Assembly (NCBI RefSeq): GCF_026410545.1
Contig: NZ_JAPMIT010000002.1
Span: 124,001 to 188,000 of the forward strand
Source of the DNA: Microbacterium sp. STN6
GTDB taxonomy: Bacteria; Actinomycetota; Actinomycetes; Actinomycetales; Microbacteriaceae
DNA length: 64,000 nt
Direction of reading: 5' to 3'
The notes below the pieces were generated by a model that did no database searches, had not been told where the DNA came from, and worked only from the letters and a program-made list of their open reading frames with translations. The translations under genes and the position numbers were made by a program. The first letter of the stretch is position 1. Each line of letters begins with the position of its first letter. This document shows positions 35,524 through 44,978 of the stretch, piece by piece.

Positions 35524-36390
35524 GTGACGCAGCGACTGATGGCGGTGCACGCGCATCCCGATGACGAATCGAGCAAGGGCGCGGCGACGTATGCCTACTA
35601 CCGCAGCCGTGGCGCCGAGGTCATGGTCGTCACGTGCACGGGCGGTGAGCGCGGCGACGTGCTGAACGAGGGCCTCGCCGAGCGGGCGATGGCCGAACGC
35701 GACCTGCCCGGGCTGCGGCGGCGCGAGATGGCGGCAGCGCAGGCGGTCATGGGAATCGAGCAGCGCTGGCTCGGCTACATGGATTCAGGGATGCCGCGCG
35801 ACGACGGCACGGTTCCCGCCGGCTCGTTCGCCGCGATTCCCGTGGAGATCTCGGCGGAGCCGCTCGTGCGGCTCGTGCGCTCGTTCCGGCCGCACGTGAT
35901 GGTGACGTATGACGAGAATGGCGGCTACCCGCACCCGGACCATATCCGCTCGCACGTCGTGGGCGTCGAGGCCTATCGTGCCGCCGCGGACCCCGAGCGA
36001 TATCCGGAGCAGGGGCCCGCGTGGCAGGTGTCGAAGCTCTATTACGACCAGATCCTCAACCCGAAGCGCATGCTCAGCGTCTATGAGGCGCTCAAGCGGG
36101 CGGAGCCCGAGTCGTCGCTGCTCTCCCGCCTCGAGGAGATGAAGGGCTGGATGGCAGAGCGGCCGTTCCTCGGCACCTCTCAGGTGCCCGTCGGCGACCA
36201 CCTCGACGCACGCGATGCCGCGCTGCGCTCGCACGCCAGCCAGGTGGCGCCTGACAGCCCGTTCTTCTTCTGGCCCAATCGCGTGCAGCGCGAGGCCTGG
36301 CCGTATGAGGACTACCAGCTCATCGATTCGAAGGTGGAGACGAGAATGCCAGAGACCGACCTGTTCGCAGGGATCGAGGCCGACGCATGA
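35524..36390 (+). CDS. mca: Mycothiol conjugate amidase Mca
   Basis: A 288-residue Zn-dependent amidase of the LmbE/PIG-L fold that cleaves mycothiol S-conjugates to a mercapturic acid and GlcN-inositol during detoxification. The metal motif AHPDDESSKGAAT (H11, D14) and the later HPDH set are visible; ESSKGAAT favours Mca over the deacetylase MshB. The start GTG 35524 is weakly supported by GTGAGGGAG 14 nt upstream; the frame is open further upstream. The gene implies a mycothiol-producing actinobacterium. The stop overlaps the next small gene (ATGA). Confidence 0.92.
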   Translation: MTQRLMAVHAHPDDESSKGAATYAYYRSRGAEVMVVTCTGGERGDVLNEGLAERAMAERDLPGLRRREMAAAQAVMGIEQRWLGYMDSGMPRDDGTVPAGSFAAIPVEISAEPLVRLVRSFRPHVMVTYDENGGYPHPDHIRSHVVGVEAYRAAADPERYPEQGPAWQVSKLYYDQILNPKRMLSVYEALKRAEPESSLLSRLEEMKGWMAERPFLGTSQVPVGDHLDARDAALRSHASQVAPDSPFFFWPNRVQREAWPYEDYQLIDSKVETRMPETDLFAGIEADA

Positions 36391-36635
36391 TCGCCGCTCT
36401 CGCTACCGCCGTGCTGCCCAGGATCGCGACGGAGCCGCCCAAGTACGACCCCGACGCGGTCACGCCGGGCGTCTGGGGGTTCGTCGCGATCTTCGTGATC
36501 GCCGTGGTCGTGGTTCTGCTGGTGTTCGACATGGTGCGGCGCATCCGTCGTGTGCGCTACCGCGACGAGATTCGTCAGAAGCTCGACGCCGAGCAAACCG
36601 GCGACGAGCCAGGCTCACAGGGCCCCGGGCGCTGA
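36387..36635 (+). CDS. Small single-pass membrane protein cotranscribed with mca
   Basis: An 82-residue protein whose ATG overlaps the mca stop (ATGA), so it is translationally coupled. It has a short outside region with PPKYDPDAVTPG, a transmembrane helix (about residues 30-50) and a basic cytoplasmic tail, VRRIRRVRYRDEIRQKL. Such small proteins follow mca in many actinobacteria. No biochemical role is known to me. Confidence 0.8.
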   Translation: MIAALATAVLPRIATEPPKYDPDAVTPGVWGFVAIFVIAVVVVLLVFDMVRRIRRVRYRDEIRQKLDAEQTGDEPGSQGPGR

Positions 36636-36677
36636 CGGCGCCGAAAGCAGGAGATCCGCGCCGTGGTGCTTTAGCCA

Positions 36678-37433
36678 TCACGCGTGGTAGGCGGGGTGCA
36701 GCGAGATGATGAGCGCCGCCGCCCAGTGGCACAGGAACGCCAGCACGGTGAGCGCGTGGAAGATCTCGTGGAACCCGAAGACGCCGGGCAGAGGGTTGGG
36801 CTTCTTGACTCCGTAGATGACGGCGCCGACCGTGTACAGCAGTCCGCCGACGACGACGAGCACCATCATCGCGACGCTCGCGGCGAGCAGGTCACCCATG
36901 TACATGACGGCCGCCCATCCGAGCGCCAGGTAGATGACGAGGTAGAGCCAGCGTGGCGCCGTGATCCAGAAGACGCGGAAGGCGATGCCGGCGAGTGCGC
37001 CCGCCCACACGATGGCGAGCAGCAGGAAACCCTTCTCGCCGGGCAGGGCGAGCACCGCAAGCGGCGTGTACGTGCCGGCGATGAGCAGCAGGATGTTCGC
37101 GTGGTCGATGCGCTTGAGAATGACCTTGGTGCGCGGCTTCCAGTCGAAGCGGTGGTAGAGCGCCGAGTTGCCGAACAGCAGCATGGAGGTCAGCGTGAAG
37201 ACGGCCGCCGCCCACTTCGCCGGCGCGCCGTGCGCGAGGGCGACGAGCACGATGCCGGCGGCGATGGCCACGGGGAAGGTGCCGGCGTGGATCCAGCCGC
37301 GCCACGTCGGCCGCACCTCGGGTGCGGGCGCATCCGTCGCCTCAATCAGCGGAAGGTGCACGAGCTCGGGTTCGACGCGCCCGGGGTCTGGTGTCGGTGT
37401 CGTGCCGGAACCCGGGTTGCGTCTGGCGCTCAT
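36678..37433 (-). CDS. Hemolysin III / PAQR family membrane protein
   Basis: A 251-residue protein with seven hydrophobic helices. It carries the PAQR/YqfA zinc-binding signature: the SALYHRFDW motif, DHANILLLIAGTYTP and HEIFHALTVLAFLCHW, whose Ser, Asp and His residues form the metal site. A polar 45-residue N-terminus precedes helix 1. ATG 37433 is preceded 6 nt upstream by TATCCT (bottom strand, 37445-37440), so it is probably leaderless. It is divergent from uppS. Its role in bacteria is uncertain (membrane fluidity or stress has been proposed for relatives). Confidence 0.9.
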   Translation of the reverse strand: MSARRNPGSGTTPTPDPGRVEPELVHLPLIEATDAPAPEVRPTWRGWIHAGTFPVAIAAGIVLVALAHGAPAKWAAAVFTLTSMLLFGNSALYHRFDWKPRTKVILKRIDHANILLLIAGTYTPLAVLALPGEKGFLLLAIVWAGALAGIAFRVFWITAPRWLYLVIYLALGWAAVMYMGDLLAASVAMMVLVVVGGLLYTVGAVIYGVKKPNPLPGVFGFHEIFHALTVLAFLCHWAAALIISLHPAYHA

Positions 37434-37527
37434 TGACTCAGGATAGGCGAGGCGCGATGCCAGCGCACTGGGAACGTCATCGGCGCCCGCGCGACGCGCC
37501 GACGGTGGGCGCGCTAACGTAACCACT

Positions 37528-38313
37528 GTGAACACGAGCCGTACATCGCTGGGGCGAGGACTGCTCTACGGCCTGTATCAGAAGCGCCTGCGCCGCGGTC
37601 TGACACCGGATGCGCTGCCCGCTCACGTGGCCATGATCATCGACGGCAACCGGCGTTGGGCGCGCCAGGCCGGCCTCGGCAGCGCCGCCCACGGGCACCG
37701 GGCGGGCGCCGCGAAGATGCGCGAGTTCCTCGAGTGGTGCGACGACCTGGGCATCGCGGTTGTCACGCTCTACCTGCTCTCCTCAGACAACCTCGTGAAC
37801 CGCGAGAGCGACGAGCTCGCCGACCTCATCGAGATCATCGCCGAGCTCGCCGACGACCTGTCACGGTACCGGGACTGGCGTGTGCAGCACGTAGGCTCGA
37901 CGGCCGGACTGCCCGAGCCGCTCATCGCCGCACTGGCGGCGGCGGAGGCGCGCACCGCGACGAAGAACGGCCTGCACGTGAACCTTGCGGTCGGCTACGG
38001 TGGCAGAAAAGAGATCACGGATGCGATGCGCAGCATCGTCGCGGCCCACCGCGCACGCGGGGGCAGCCTCGACACGCTGGCCGACCTGCTGACGCCCGAC
38101 CTCATCGGCAAGCACCTCTACACGCGCGGCCAGGCCGACCCGGATCTCGTGATCCGCACCTCGGGGGAGCAGCGGTTGAGCGATTTCATGCTTTGGCAGA
38201 GCGCGCACAGCGAGTTCTACTTCGTCGAGGCGCTTGGGCCCGACCTGCGCGAGGTCGACTTCCTGCGCGCTATGCGCGACTACACCAGACGGCAGCGCCG
38301 CTTCGGCGGCTGA
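37528..38313 (+). CDS. uppS: Isoprenyl (undecaprenyl/decaprenyl) diphosphate synthase, cis type
   Basis: A 261-residue cis-prenyltransferase that condenses isopentenyl diphosphate onto an allylic primer to make the lipid carrier for cell-wall synthesis. Catalytic Asp39 lies in MIIDGNRRWA; further conserved parts are LYLLSSDNLVNRESDE, NLAVGYGGRKEI and the late DLVIRTSGEQRLSDFMLWQSAHSE segment. Chain length cannot be read with certainty; some actinobacterial homologues make short products. TAACGT (37515-37520) is 7 nt before GTG 37528. It would consume products of both isoprenoid routes found in this window. Confidence 0.92.
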   Translation: MNTSRTSLGRGLLYGLYQKRLRRGLTPDALPAHVAMIIDGNRRWARQAGLGSAAHGHRAGAAKMREFLEWCDDLGIAVVTLYLLSSDNLVNRESDELADLIEIIAELADDLSRYRDWRVQHVGSTAGLPEPLIAALAAAEARTATKNGLHVNLAVGYGGRKEITDAMRSIVAAHRARGGSLDTLADLLTPDLIGKHLYTRGQADPDLVIRTSGEQRLSDFMLWQSAHSEFYFVEALGPDLREVDFLRAMRDYTRRQRRFGG

Positions 38314-38335
38314 GACCACCGCGAAGGATCACCCC

Positions 38336-39451
38336 GTGACGACGATCGACGACTTCACCGCAGGCTTCCTCGAAGAGCCCGGCTACCTCGACTACGCCCG
38401 TGTCGGGCCGCTCTCGGCCGCCGCGCTCGCTGAGCTGACAGGCAGTGCCGGCATCCTCAGCCGGGCCCGCTTCGGCAGCCTCGAGCCGCTGCTTGACGAG
38501 GATGCCCGTCTGCGTGAGGCGGTCGCCGAGGTCACCGGGTTCCCGGCCGAGCAGGTGGTGTTCCAGCCGAACACGAGCACGGGCCTCATGCAGGTCATGT
38601 TCGCCCTCACAGGCGGCGTGCTGCTCTCGCGCGACGAGTTTCCGAGCCTCACGTTCGCCGCAGTGCGTGCGGAGCAGGCGCTGCACGCCGCGACACCCGT
38701 CTGGCTCGAGACCGACCACGGCCGCGTCACGCCCGGGCAGATCCGCGAGCAGATCACGGCCACGACGGCGGCGGTCGCCGTGAGCCTCGTCGACTACCGC
38801 ACCGGCTATCTCGCCGACCTCGAGGGCATCAGGCAGGTGATCGGCGACCGGCTGCTGATCGTCGACGCGATCCAGGGCATGGGGGTGGCGGATGCGCCAT
38901 ACGAGGTCGCAGACGTCGTCGTCTCGGGCGGTCAGAAGTGGCTGCGCGCCGGGTGGGGCACGGGGTTCCTGGCGCTCAGCGACAGCGCCCTCGAGCGGCT
39001 CACACCCGTGATGAGCGGCCACGCGGGGGCCGCCGAGGTCGATCCGTGGGGCACGGTGGGGGAGCCGGCGGACGGCTCGCGGGCCTTCAGCGTGAGCAAC
39101 CCCGACTTCGTGGCGGAGGCACGGCTCGCCGCCGCGCTCGAGGAGGTCTCGGCCCTCGGCGTTGGCGCCATCCGCTCGGCTGTGAGCGAGGGAGTCGAGA
39201 AGGTCATCGCGCTCGCTGATGAGTTCGCCGTTCCGGTCGCCTCGTCGCGCGTCCAGGCCGAACGCGCCGGCATTGTCGTGCTGCAGCCCGCGGCCGACGA
39301 GCTCACCGTTCTCACCGCCTCGTTCTTCAACCACGGCGTGACGGTCACGACCCGCGGCGGCGGCATCAGACTGAGCGTGCACGCCGCGACCAGCGAAGAG
39401 ACGCTCAACATGGTGCGCCAGGCGCTGGTGTCGTTCGGCACCGCCCGGTAA
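38336..39451 (+). CDS. Class V aminotransferase family protein
   Basis: A 371-residue PLP enzyme of the aminotransferase class V / cysteine desulfurase-like fold. The PLP lysine K201 is in VVSGGQKWLRAG, the cofactor Asp in LLIVDAIQG and a substrate loop is FQPNTSTGLMQVMFAL. The start GTG 38336 has GAAGGA at 38322-38327 and lies 22 nt after uppS, so the two may be cotranscribed. It lacks a recognisable desulfurase cysteine loop. A specific substrate cannot be assigned. Confidence 0.87.
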   Translation: MTTIDDFTAGFLEEPGYLDYARVGPLSAAALAELTGSAGILSRARFGSLEPLLDEDARLREAVAEVTGFPAEQVVFQPNTSTGLMQVMFALTGGVLLSRDEFPSLTFAAVRAEQALHAATPVWLETDHGRVTPGQIREQITATTAAVAVSLVDYRTGYLADLEGIRQVIGDRLLIVDAIQGMGVADAPYEVADVVVSGGQKWLRAGWGTGFLALSDSALERLTPVMSGHAGAAEVDPWGTVGEPADGSRAFSVSNPDFVAEARLAAALEEVSALGVGAIRSAVSEGVEKVIALADEFAVPVASSRVQAERAGIVVLQPAADELTVLTASFFNHGVTVTTRGGGIRLSVHAATSEETLNMVRQALVSFGTAR

Positions 39452-39662
39452 CGGACGCCGCACGCACTGCAGTACCCCCATTCGAGTTCGCACGATTGCA
39501 CGTTGCGCGTGTCGCGACTCTGGCGGCGCACCGCATCGTAGGGTCGAAGCATCGGGCATGGCGCCCGGTCGAGACGGCCACATAAGTTCGTTTCGCGTCG
39601 CATGATGGCCGCCTTGCCAAGTGGATCCGGAGCGTGAAAACGCACCGGGGGTGGGAGTCATC

Positions 39663-41018
39663 GTGGCCGCATCATCGACCAGGCAGCAGACGCGCGCAGC
39701 GGATGCCGCACCCGCGCACGTGGTGCAGAACGAGCGCACATACGTTCTCGACACATCCGTGCTGCTGTCTGACCCGCACGCGCTGTTCCGGTTCGCCGAG
39801 CACGCGGTGGTGATTCCCGTCGTCGTCATCACCGAACTCGAGGGCAAGCGAAACGACCCCGAGATCGGCTACTTCGCGAGGCAGGCCCTGCGCATTCTCG
39901 ATGACCTGCGCGTGGAGCACGAACGCCTCGACTTCCCTGTGCCGGTGGGCGACGGCGGCTCGCTTCGCGTGGAACTGAACCACTCGAACATGGCGGTGCT
40001 GCCGAGCGGTCTGCAGCTGGGTGACAACGACTCGCGCATCCTGGCGGTGGCGCAGAACCTGGCGAACGACGGGCTCGCCGTCACGGTTGTCTCGAAGGAT
40101 CTGCCGCTGCGGGTGAAGGCGTCATCGATCGGGCTCGCGGCCGAGGAGTACCGGGCGGAGCTCGCGGTCGACTCCGGCTGGACGGGCATGGCCGAGATCA
40201 CGCTCGGCAGCGACCAGATGGCGCGCCTGTACGACACCGAAGAGATGCGGTCGTCGCTCGTGGCCTCCCTGCCCGTGAATACGGGGCTGGTGATCCATTC
40301 GGATCGCGGCTCCGCCCTCGGGCGCGTGAGCGGTGAGGGCCACCTGCGGCTCGTGCGCGGAGACCGCGACGTCTTCGGTCTGCACGGGCGCTCGGCGGAG
40401 CAGCGGCTGGCGATCGACATGCTGCTCGACCCGGAGGTCGGGATCCTCTCGCTCGGTGGCCGCGCGGGCACGGGCAAGTCGGCGCTCGCGCTGTGTGCCG
40501 GCCTCGAGGCAGTGCTCGAGCGACAGCAGCACAAGAAGATCATGGTGTTCCGTCCCCTGTATGCGGTGGGAGGCCAGGAGCTCGGCTACCTGCCGGGCGA
40601 TCAGGGCGAGAAGATGAACCCGTGGGGACAGGCCGTGTTCGACACGCTCGGCGCGGTCGTGTCGCAGAACGTGGTGGACGAGGTGCTCGAGCGCGGCATT
40701 CTCGAGGTGCTGCCGCTCACGCACATCCGCGGTCGCTCGCTGCACGACGCGTTCGTGATCGTGGACGAGGCGCAGTCGCTTGAGCGCAACGTTCTGCTGA
40801 CCGTGCTCAGCCGCGTCGGGCAGAACTCGCGCGTGGTTCTCACGCACGACGTGGCGCAGCGGGACAACCTGCGGGTGGGTCGGCACGACGGAGTCGCCTC
40901 GGTTATCGAGACGCTGAAGGGACATCCGCTCTTCGGGCACATCACGCTCACCCGCTCGGAGCGCTCGGCGATCGCGGCCCTCGTCACCGAGCTCCTCGAG
41001 TCGAACGAGCTCGCGTAG
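39663..41018 (+). CDS. PIN domain / PhoH family ATPase (PhoH2-like)
   Basis: A 451-residue fusion. An N-terminal PIN ribonuclease domain (residues ~26-165; acidic residues in YVLDTSVLL and [11 protein letters not shown], and later DNDSR) is joined to a C-terminal PhoH ATPase/helicase domain. The latter has Walker A GRAGTGKS at 266-273 and the DEAQ motif in VIVDEAQSL. PhoH2 proteins unwind and cleave RNA. GTG 39663 follows GGGAG at 39653-39657; in-frame GTGs at 39651 and 39621 lack support. The 39452-39662 upstream gap shows no other gene. Confidence 0.9.
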   Translation: MAASSTRQQTRAADAAPAHVVQNERTYVLDTSVLLSDPHALFRFAEHAVVIPVVVITELEGKRNDPEIGYFARQALRILDDLRVEHERLDFPVPVGDGGSLRVELNHSNMAVLPSGLQLGDNDSRILAVAQNLANDGLAVTVVSKDLPLRVKASSIGLAAEEYRAELAVDSGWTGMAEITLGSDQMARLYDTEEMRSSLVASLPVNTGLVIHSDRGSALGRVSGEGHLRLVRGDRDVFGLHGRSAEQRLAIDMLLDPEVGILSLGGRAGTGKSALALCAGLEAVLERQQHKKIMVFRPLYAVGGQELGYLPGDQGEKMNPWGQAVFDTLGAVVSQNVVDEVLERGILEVLPLTHIRGRSLHDAFVIVDEAQSLERNVLLTVLSRVGQNSRVVLTHDVAQRDNLRVGRHDGVASVIETLKGHPLFGHITLTRSERSAIAALVTELLESNELA

Positions 41019-41025
41019 GCCAGTT

Positions 41026-41050
41026 GAGAAGGCCGCGAAGCGGCCGTCTC
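41026..41050. repeat. REP-like stem-loop after phoH
   Basis: GAGA-A-GGCCGC, loop GAA, GCGGCC-G-TCTC. The outer ends TTGAG...GTCTCGA match the intergenic element at 4435-4556, while the central palindrome differs. It lies 8 nt after the PhoH-family stop and may serve as its terminator. Confidence 0.65.
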
Positions 41051-41070
41051 GATACCCACCCCCACGTCTC

Positions 41071-41194
41071 GCAGCCGCGCATTTCGCCGAGCGTGGGTGT
41101 TCACGACGAGCGTGGGTGGCCGACATGTGTGTTTCGTCGCGAACACCCACTCTCGGCGGTTGACGGTGGGTGCGAGATACCCGACCGCGGCTGC
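41071..41194. repeat. Nested long palindrome with GGGTGTTC core
   Basis: Outer arms GCAGCCGCG (41071-41079) and CGCGGCTGC (41186-41194) enclose inner 18-bp arms at 41085-41102 and 41141-41158 that match at 17 positions. The inner arms end in GGGTGTTC/GAACACCC, the core seen at 13789-13845 and, in part, at 25158-25210. No coding sequence is evident across 41019-41255. Confidence 0.65.
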
Positions 41195-41255
41195 TGGCGA
41201 ACACTCCTGTGGAAAACGCGGGCGGGGTGGGGTGCGTCCTCGCTAGCATTCCCGG

Positions 41256-41816
41256 GTGACCTCCCTCGCCGAGCCGCCGCAGAGCCTCCTCGCGCGCGCT
41301 GCGTGGCAGGTGCCGGTCGCTCTGGCGCTCGCGGCGTTGGCCGTCGTCGTCGTGGGCTGGCGCCCGGCTCTCGTGCTGCCGCTCTACCTCGCTTCGGTCA
41401 CGCCCGAGCTCTGCCGCGACGACATCGCGAACCACCGTCTTCCCAACGCGCTTGTCGTGCCCGGTTACGCCGTTGCAGCGCTCGGGCTCGCCTGGCAATG
41501 GCTGGCAGACGGTACGCTCCCGTGGCTCGCGGTCGGCGCGGGCGCGGCATCCTTCGCCTTCCTCCTGCTGATGAACCTGGCCGGCGGAATGGGCATGGGC
41601 GATGTCAAGCTCGCCGGCCTGCTTGGCCTTGCGCTCGGCGCGCTCGGTGCGATTCCGGCTCTTGCCGGGCTCGTGATCGGCTTCATGGCAGGCGGCGCTG
41701 CCGGCCTCGTCGCGCTGGTGTTGCCGGGAGAGCGGATGCTGCGCCGCATCCCGTTCGGACCGTACCTCTTACTCGGCTTCTGGGCGGCGCTGACCGCGTC
41801 GCCCACGCTCGCCTGA
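41256..41816 (+). CDS. A24 family prepilin-type peptidase, catalytic domain only
   Basis: A 186-residue polytopic membrane aspartic protease. The two catalytic aspartates lie in LCRDDIANHRLPN (D55/D56) and GMGMGDVKLAG (D116), the GxGD-type motif. It has about six helices and lacks the N-terminal methyltransferase domain of PilD, as is usual for actinobacterial forms. These process Flp/Tad or type IV prepilins. No pilin genes are in this window. TAGCAT (41244-41249) lies 6 nt before GTG 41256, suggesting a leaderless transcript. Confidence 0.88.
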   Translation: MTSLAEPPQSLLARAAWQVPVALALAALAVVVVGWRPALVLPLYLASVTPELCRDDIANHRLPNALVVPGYAVAALGLAWQWLADGTLPWLAVGAGAASFAFLLLMNLAGGMGMGDVKLAGLLGLALGALGAIPALAGLVIGFMAGGAAGLVALVLPGERMLRRIPFGPYLLLGFWAALTASPTLA

Positions 41817-41830
41817 CTCAGCGGGGCGAA

Positions 41831-41872
41831 GCGGGCAAAGCGGGCAAAGCGGGCAAAGCGGGCGAAGCCCGC
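41831..41872. repeat. 9-bp tandem repeat ending in a hairpin
   Basis: GCGGGCAAA occurs three times (41831-41857), followed by GCGGGCGAA and GCCCGC. The last part, GCGGGC-GAA-GCCCGC (41858-41872), forms a hairpin between the convergent peptidase and fumC genes and may terminate both. Confidence 0.7.
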
Positions 41873-41896
41873 CAGAGTTTCGCCCGCGCCGCCGCT

Positions 41897-43303
41897 CTAC
41901 GCCTGCGGTGGCCTCGTCATCGAGAGCACGTCGAGCGCCGCGTCCAGCTGCTCGAGGGTGATCTCGCCGCGCTCGACGAAGCCGAGGTCGATCACGGCCT
42001 GCCGGACCGTCACGCTCTCGGCGACGGCGTGCTTGGCGATCTTCGCGGCAGCCTCGTAGCCGATGACCTTGTTCAGCGGCGTCACGATCGACGGCGACGA
42101 CTCGGCGAGCGCGCGCGCCCGCTCCACGTTGGCCTCGAGCCCGGCGACCGTCTTGTCGGCGAGCGCACGCGACGCGTTCGACAGCAGGCGGATCGACTCG
42201 AGCAGCGCCGTGCCCATGACCGGAACCGCTACGTTGAGCTCGAATGCACCGGATGCGCCGCTGAACGCGATGGTCGCGTCGTTGCCGATGACCCGCGATG
42301 CCACCATGAGGGTCGCTTCGGGGATGACCGGGTTGACCTTGCCCGGCATGATGGACGAGCCCGGCTGCAGATCGGGAATGTGCAGCTCGCCGAGTCCCGT
42401 GTTGGGGCCCGAGCCCATCCAGCGCAGGTCGTTGCAGATCTTCGTGAGGCTCACCGCGATGACACGCAGGGCGCCGGATGCCTCCACCAGCGCATCCCTG
42501 TTGGCCTGCGCTTCGAAGTGGTTGCGCGCCTCGGTGATCGGCAGCTCGGTCTCCTCCTGCAGCAGCTGGATCACCAGCTGCGGGAACCCGGCAGGCGTGT
42601 TGATGCCCGTGCCGACGGCCGTGCCACCGAGCGGCACCTCGGCCACCCGGTGCAGCGACGACTGCACGCGCTCGATGCCCAGGCGAATCTGCGCCGCGTA
42701 GCCGCCGAACTCCTGGCCGAGCGTGACGGGCGTGGCATCCATGAGGTGCGTGCGGCCCGACTTGACGACGGTGGCCCAGGCGTCGGCCTTCTCCTCGAGC
42801 GCCACCGCGAGGTGGTCGAGTGCCGGTACGAGGTCGTCGATGAGCGCGCCGGTGACCGCGATATGCACGGATGTCGGGAACACATCGTTCGAAGACTGCG
42901 ACGCGTTCACGTGGTCGTTCGGGTGAACGGGTGCGCCGAGCCGGCGGGAGGCGAGCGCGGCGAGCACTTCGTTCATATTCATGTTCGACGACGTGCCGCT
43001 GCCCGTCTGGTAGACGTCGACAGGGAACTCCCCGTCGTGCACTCCCGAGATGACCTCGTCAGCGCTTGCCGCGATGGCGTCGGCGATCGCCGAATCCAGC
43101 ACGCCGAGGCGGGCGTTCGCGATCGCTGCCGACTTCTTGATGCGCGCGAGCGCGGCGATCTGCGCAGACTCGAGCCGTGAGCCCGAGATAGGGAAGTTCT
43201 CGACGGCTCGCTGCGTCTGCGCGCCGTACAGGGCACGCGCGGGCACGCGCACCTCGCCCATGGTGTCGTGCTCGATGCGGTATTCGCTGTTGGCCGTGTC
43301 CAC
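41897..43303 (-). CDS. fumC: Fumarate hydratase class II
   Basis: A 468-residue TCA-cycle enzyme interconverting fumarate and malate. It shows [48 protein letters not shown] and the superfamily signature [12 protein letters not shown] with the catalytic Ser loop. It starts at GTG 43303. The full normal length is present. It stands downstream of the carbonic anhydrase gene on the bottom strand, with a 54-nt gap. Confidence 0.95.
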   Translation of the reverse strand: MDTANSEYRIEHDTMGEVRVPARALYGAQTQRAVENFPISGSRLESAQIAALARIKKSAAIANARLGVLDSAIADAIAASADEVISGVHDGEFPVDVYQTGSGTSSNMNMNEVLAALASRRLGAPVHPNDHVNASQSSNDVFPTSVHIAVTGALIDDLVPALDHLAVALEEKADAWATVVKSGRTHLMDATPVTLGQEFGGYAAQIRLGIERVQSSLHRVAEVPLGGTAVGTGINTPAGFPQLVIQLLQEETELPITEARNHFEAQANRDALVEASGALRVIAVSLTKICNDLRWMGSGPNTGLGELHIPDLQPGSSIMPGKVNPVIPEATLMVASRVIGNDATIAFSGASGAFELNVAVPVMGTALLESIRLLSNASRALADKTVAGLEANVERARALAESSPSIVTPLNKVIGYEAAAKIAKHAVAESVTVRQAVIDLGFVERGEITLEQLDAALDVLSMTRPPQA

Positions 43304-43357
43304 TGCGGTGTGATCCTTAGGTCTGAGGTGCCGATTGTGTCTGTTCGAGGCCCGGTA

Positions 43358-44017
43358 CTAACCGAGATCGAGGTCGAGCCCGACCGCGATGTGCGGCGCG
43401 ACGCGACCCTCCACCAGCTGGTAGTTCGCCCCGACGATAGCCAATTTACCCTCTGCAACGGCCTCGCTGATCATCTCGGAATCGCGCAGCAGGGCGCCGA
43501 TCGTGTTGCGAAGATGCTCGCGGCCGACTGCTCCGGCATCCACCGCCTCGGGGTCGAGTGTCGCGCCATCCTCGATGCCGGCGATGCTGCGCACGGCGGG
43601 TGCGATGGGGGCGATCAGGTCGGCGATGTGCGGTGGCAGAGCCTGCGCATCCGCTGCCTGAGAGTCGATGGCGGCGCGCACGGCGCCGCAGCGGTCGTGG
43701 CCGAGCACGAGCAGCAGGGGCACCTGCAGAATGCCGACGGCGTACTCGATCGAGCCGATGGCGGAGTCCGATGCGATCTGGCCCGCGTTGCGAATGACGA
43801 ACGCGTCGCCCAGACCCAGGTCGAAGATCATCTCGGCGGCAAGACGCGAGTCGCTGCAGCCGAAGATTCCGGCGATGGGGTACTGCCGGTACGCGAGCTC
43901 CTCACGACGGTCGGCATCCTGTCGCGGATGCCGCGGCTCGCCCGCGATGAACCGCTCGTTTCCGCGCTGCAGCTCTGCCCAGGCCTCTGCCGGTGTCAGT
44001 GTGGTGGGGGTGCTCAT
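43358..44017 (-). CDS. Beta-class carbonic anhydrase
   Basis: A 219-residue zinc enzyme catalysing CO2/bicarbonate interconversion. The metal ligands appear as C54 in GCSDSR, with the D56-R58 dyad, and H107 and C110 in LGHDRCGAV. This is the beta-class set. It starts 3 nt after the DUF4245 gene and is probably in one bottom-strand transcript with it. The product supplies bicarbonate to carboxylases. Confidence 0.93.
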   Translation of the reverse strand: MSTPTTLTPAEAWAELQRGNERFIAGEPRHPRQDADRREELAYRQYPIAGIFGCSDSRLAAEMIFDLGLGDAFVIRNAGQIASDSAIGSIEYAVGILQVPLLLVLGHDRCGAVRAAIDSQAADAQALPPHIADLIAPIAPAVRSIAGIEDGATLDPEAVDAGAVGREHLRNTIGALLRDSEMISEAVAEGKLAIVGANYQLVEGRVAPHIAVGLDLDLG

Positions 44018-44020
44018 GAG

Positions 44021-44683
44021 TCAGGTGTCTCCACTCTTCTTGGCCGCAAGGATCTGTTGCGCGATGGCGCCTGCGGCTGCGCCGATCTGCTTGGGGTGCG
44101 CGGTGCCGAACACCACGTACGTGCTGTGACCGGCCGACGCGACGAGGGCGTACTCGGCGTTGCCGACATCCGCGTCACTCTGCCGGTTGTCGTAGACCTT
44201 CCAGCGAACACCGCCGATCACGCTCGTCTGCGTCGAACGCGCCCGGTACACCTGGTCGGAGAGCCAGCTCGCGTTTGCGTCGAATCCCTGCGTGATGCCG
44301 ACGTACTGCTGATCGGGGCTGAGCAGGCCGATGTACCACGAGTCGACGCCGTCGGCCGTCTTGGTGCGCAGCTCGGCCGAATTGCAATGCCACGCCTTGG
44401 AGAGGTCGGGGGTGACGAGCGGGTCGGGCTCGGTTCCCTGCCCCTCGGCGGCGATGGCGGCGTAATCGACGTTCGGCATTGTCGGCGCATCGGCTCGCGG
44501 AACCATCAGCACGATGACGATCACGGCAGCGAGGGTCGCCAACAGCGAGAGTACGAGATTGTTCACAGTCTGCCTGGTGCGGTGATTCTGTGAGTCCCGC
44601 GCCTTGCGGGCTGCGGTCTCCTCCGGCGTCTCGGGACGCCCCAGCTCCGCCACGACCGCGGGCGGCCTTTCGTCTTTGCTCAT
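44021..44683 (-). CDS. DUF4245 domain-containing membrane protein
   Basis: A 220-residue protein from ATG 44683. A 45-residue polar cytoplasmic N-terminus is followed by one transmembrane helix (about 48-70) and an extracytoplasmic domain carrying the DUF4245 family sequence, including WYIGLLSPDQQYVGITQGFDA and STYVVFGTAHP. The family is actinobacterial and of unknown function. It is often found next to xseAB or glpX, and both occur in this region. Confidence 0.85.
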   Translation of the reverse strand: MSKDERPPAVVAELGRPETPEETAARKARDSQNHRTRQTVNNLVLSLLATLAAVIVIVLMVPRADAPTMPNVDYAAIAAEGQGTEPDPLVTPDLSKAWHCNSAELRTKTADGVDSWYIGLLSPDQQYVGITQGFDANASWLSDQVYRARSTQTSVIGGVRWKVYDNRQSDADVGNAEYALVASAGHSTYVVFGTAHPKQIGAAAGAIAQQILAAKKSGDT

Positions 44684-44696
44684 GCTGCGTCGACGC

Positions 44697-44978
44697 TCAT
44701 TCGCCGTCGGCCACGGCAGAGCCCGCGCTGGCAGACTCGGCGGCCGCCGTGCGAGCCGCATCCAGCCGGGCCTTCGCCCCGATGAGCCACTCCTCGCAGC
44801 GGCGGGCGAGAGCCTCGCCCCGCTCCCACAGGCTCAGCGATTCCTCGAGCGTCGATGAGCCCTGTTCGAGCGCGGCGACCACGCGGATCAACTCGTCCCG
44901 CGCCTCCTCGTAGCTGAGGGTCGAGGGGTCGAGATCGGCTGCCATGGCTTCCATTCTATTCGTCGGGAGGGTGGTCAT
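44697..44978 (-). CDS. xseB: Exodeoxyribonuclease VII small subunit
   Basis: An XseB protein of 93 residues if translation begins at ATG 44978, which overlaps the xseA stop (ATGA), or 82 residues from ATG 44945. The core [44 protein letters not shown] is the conserved two-helix coiled hairpin that binds the large subunit. I prefer the coupled start, but the family's usual length fits either. The C-terminal Ala-rich tail is variable in the family. Confidence 0.88.
   Translation of the reverse strand: MTTLPTNRMEAMAADLDPSTLSYEEARDELIRVVAALEQGSSTLEESLSLWERGEALARRCEEWLIGAKARLDAARTAAAESASAGSAVADGE

Noticed and set aside
41024-43180. A 718-codon top-strand frame overlapping prepilin peptidase and antisense to fumC
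   Set aside because: The recognised products lie in other frames; this frame crosses repeats and a palindrome and encodes mostly Arg/Gly/Ala.
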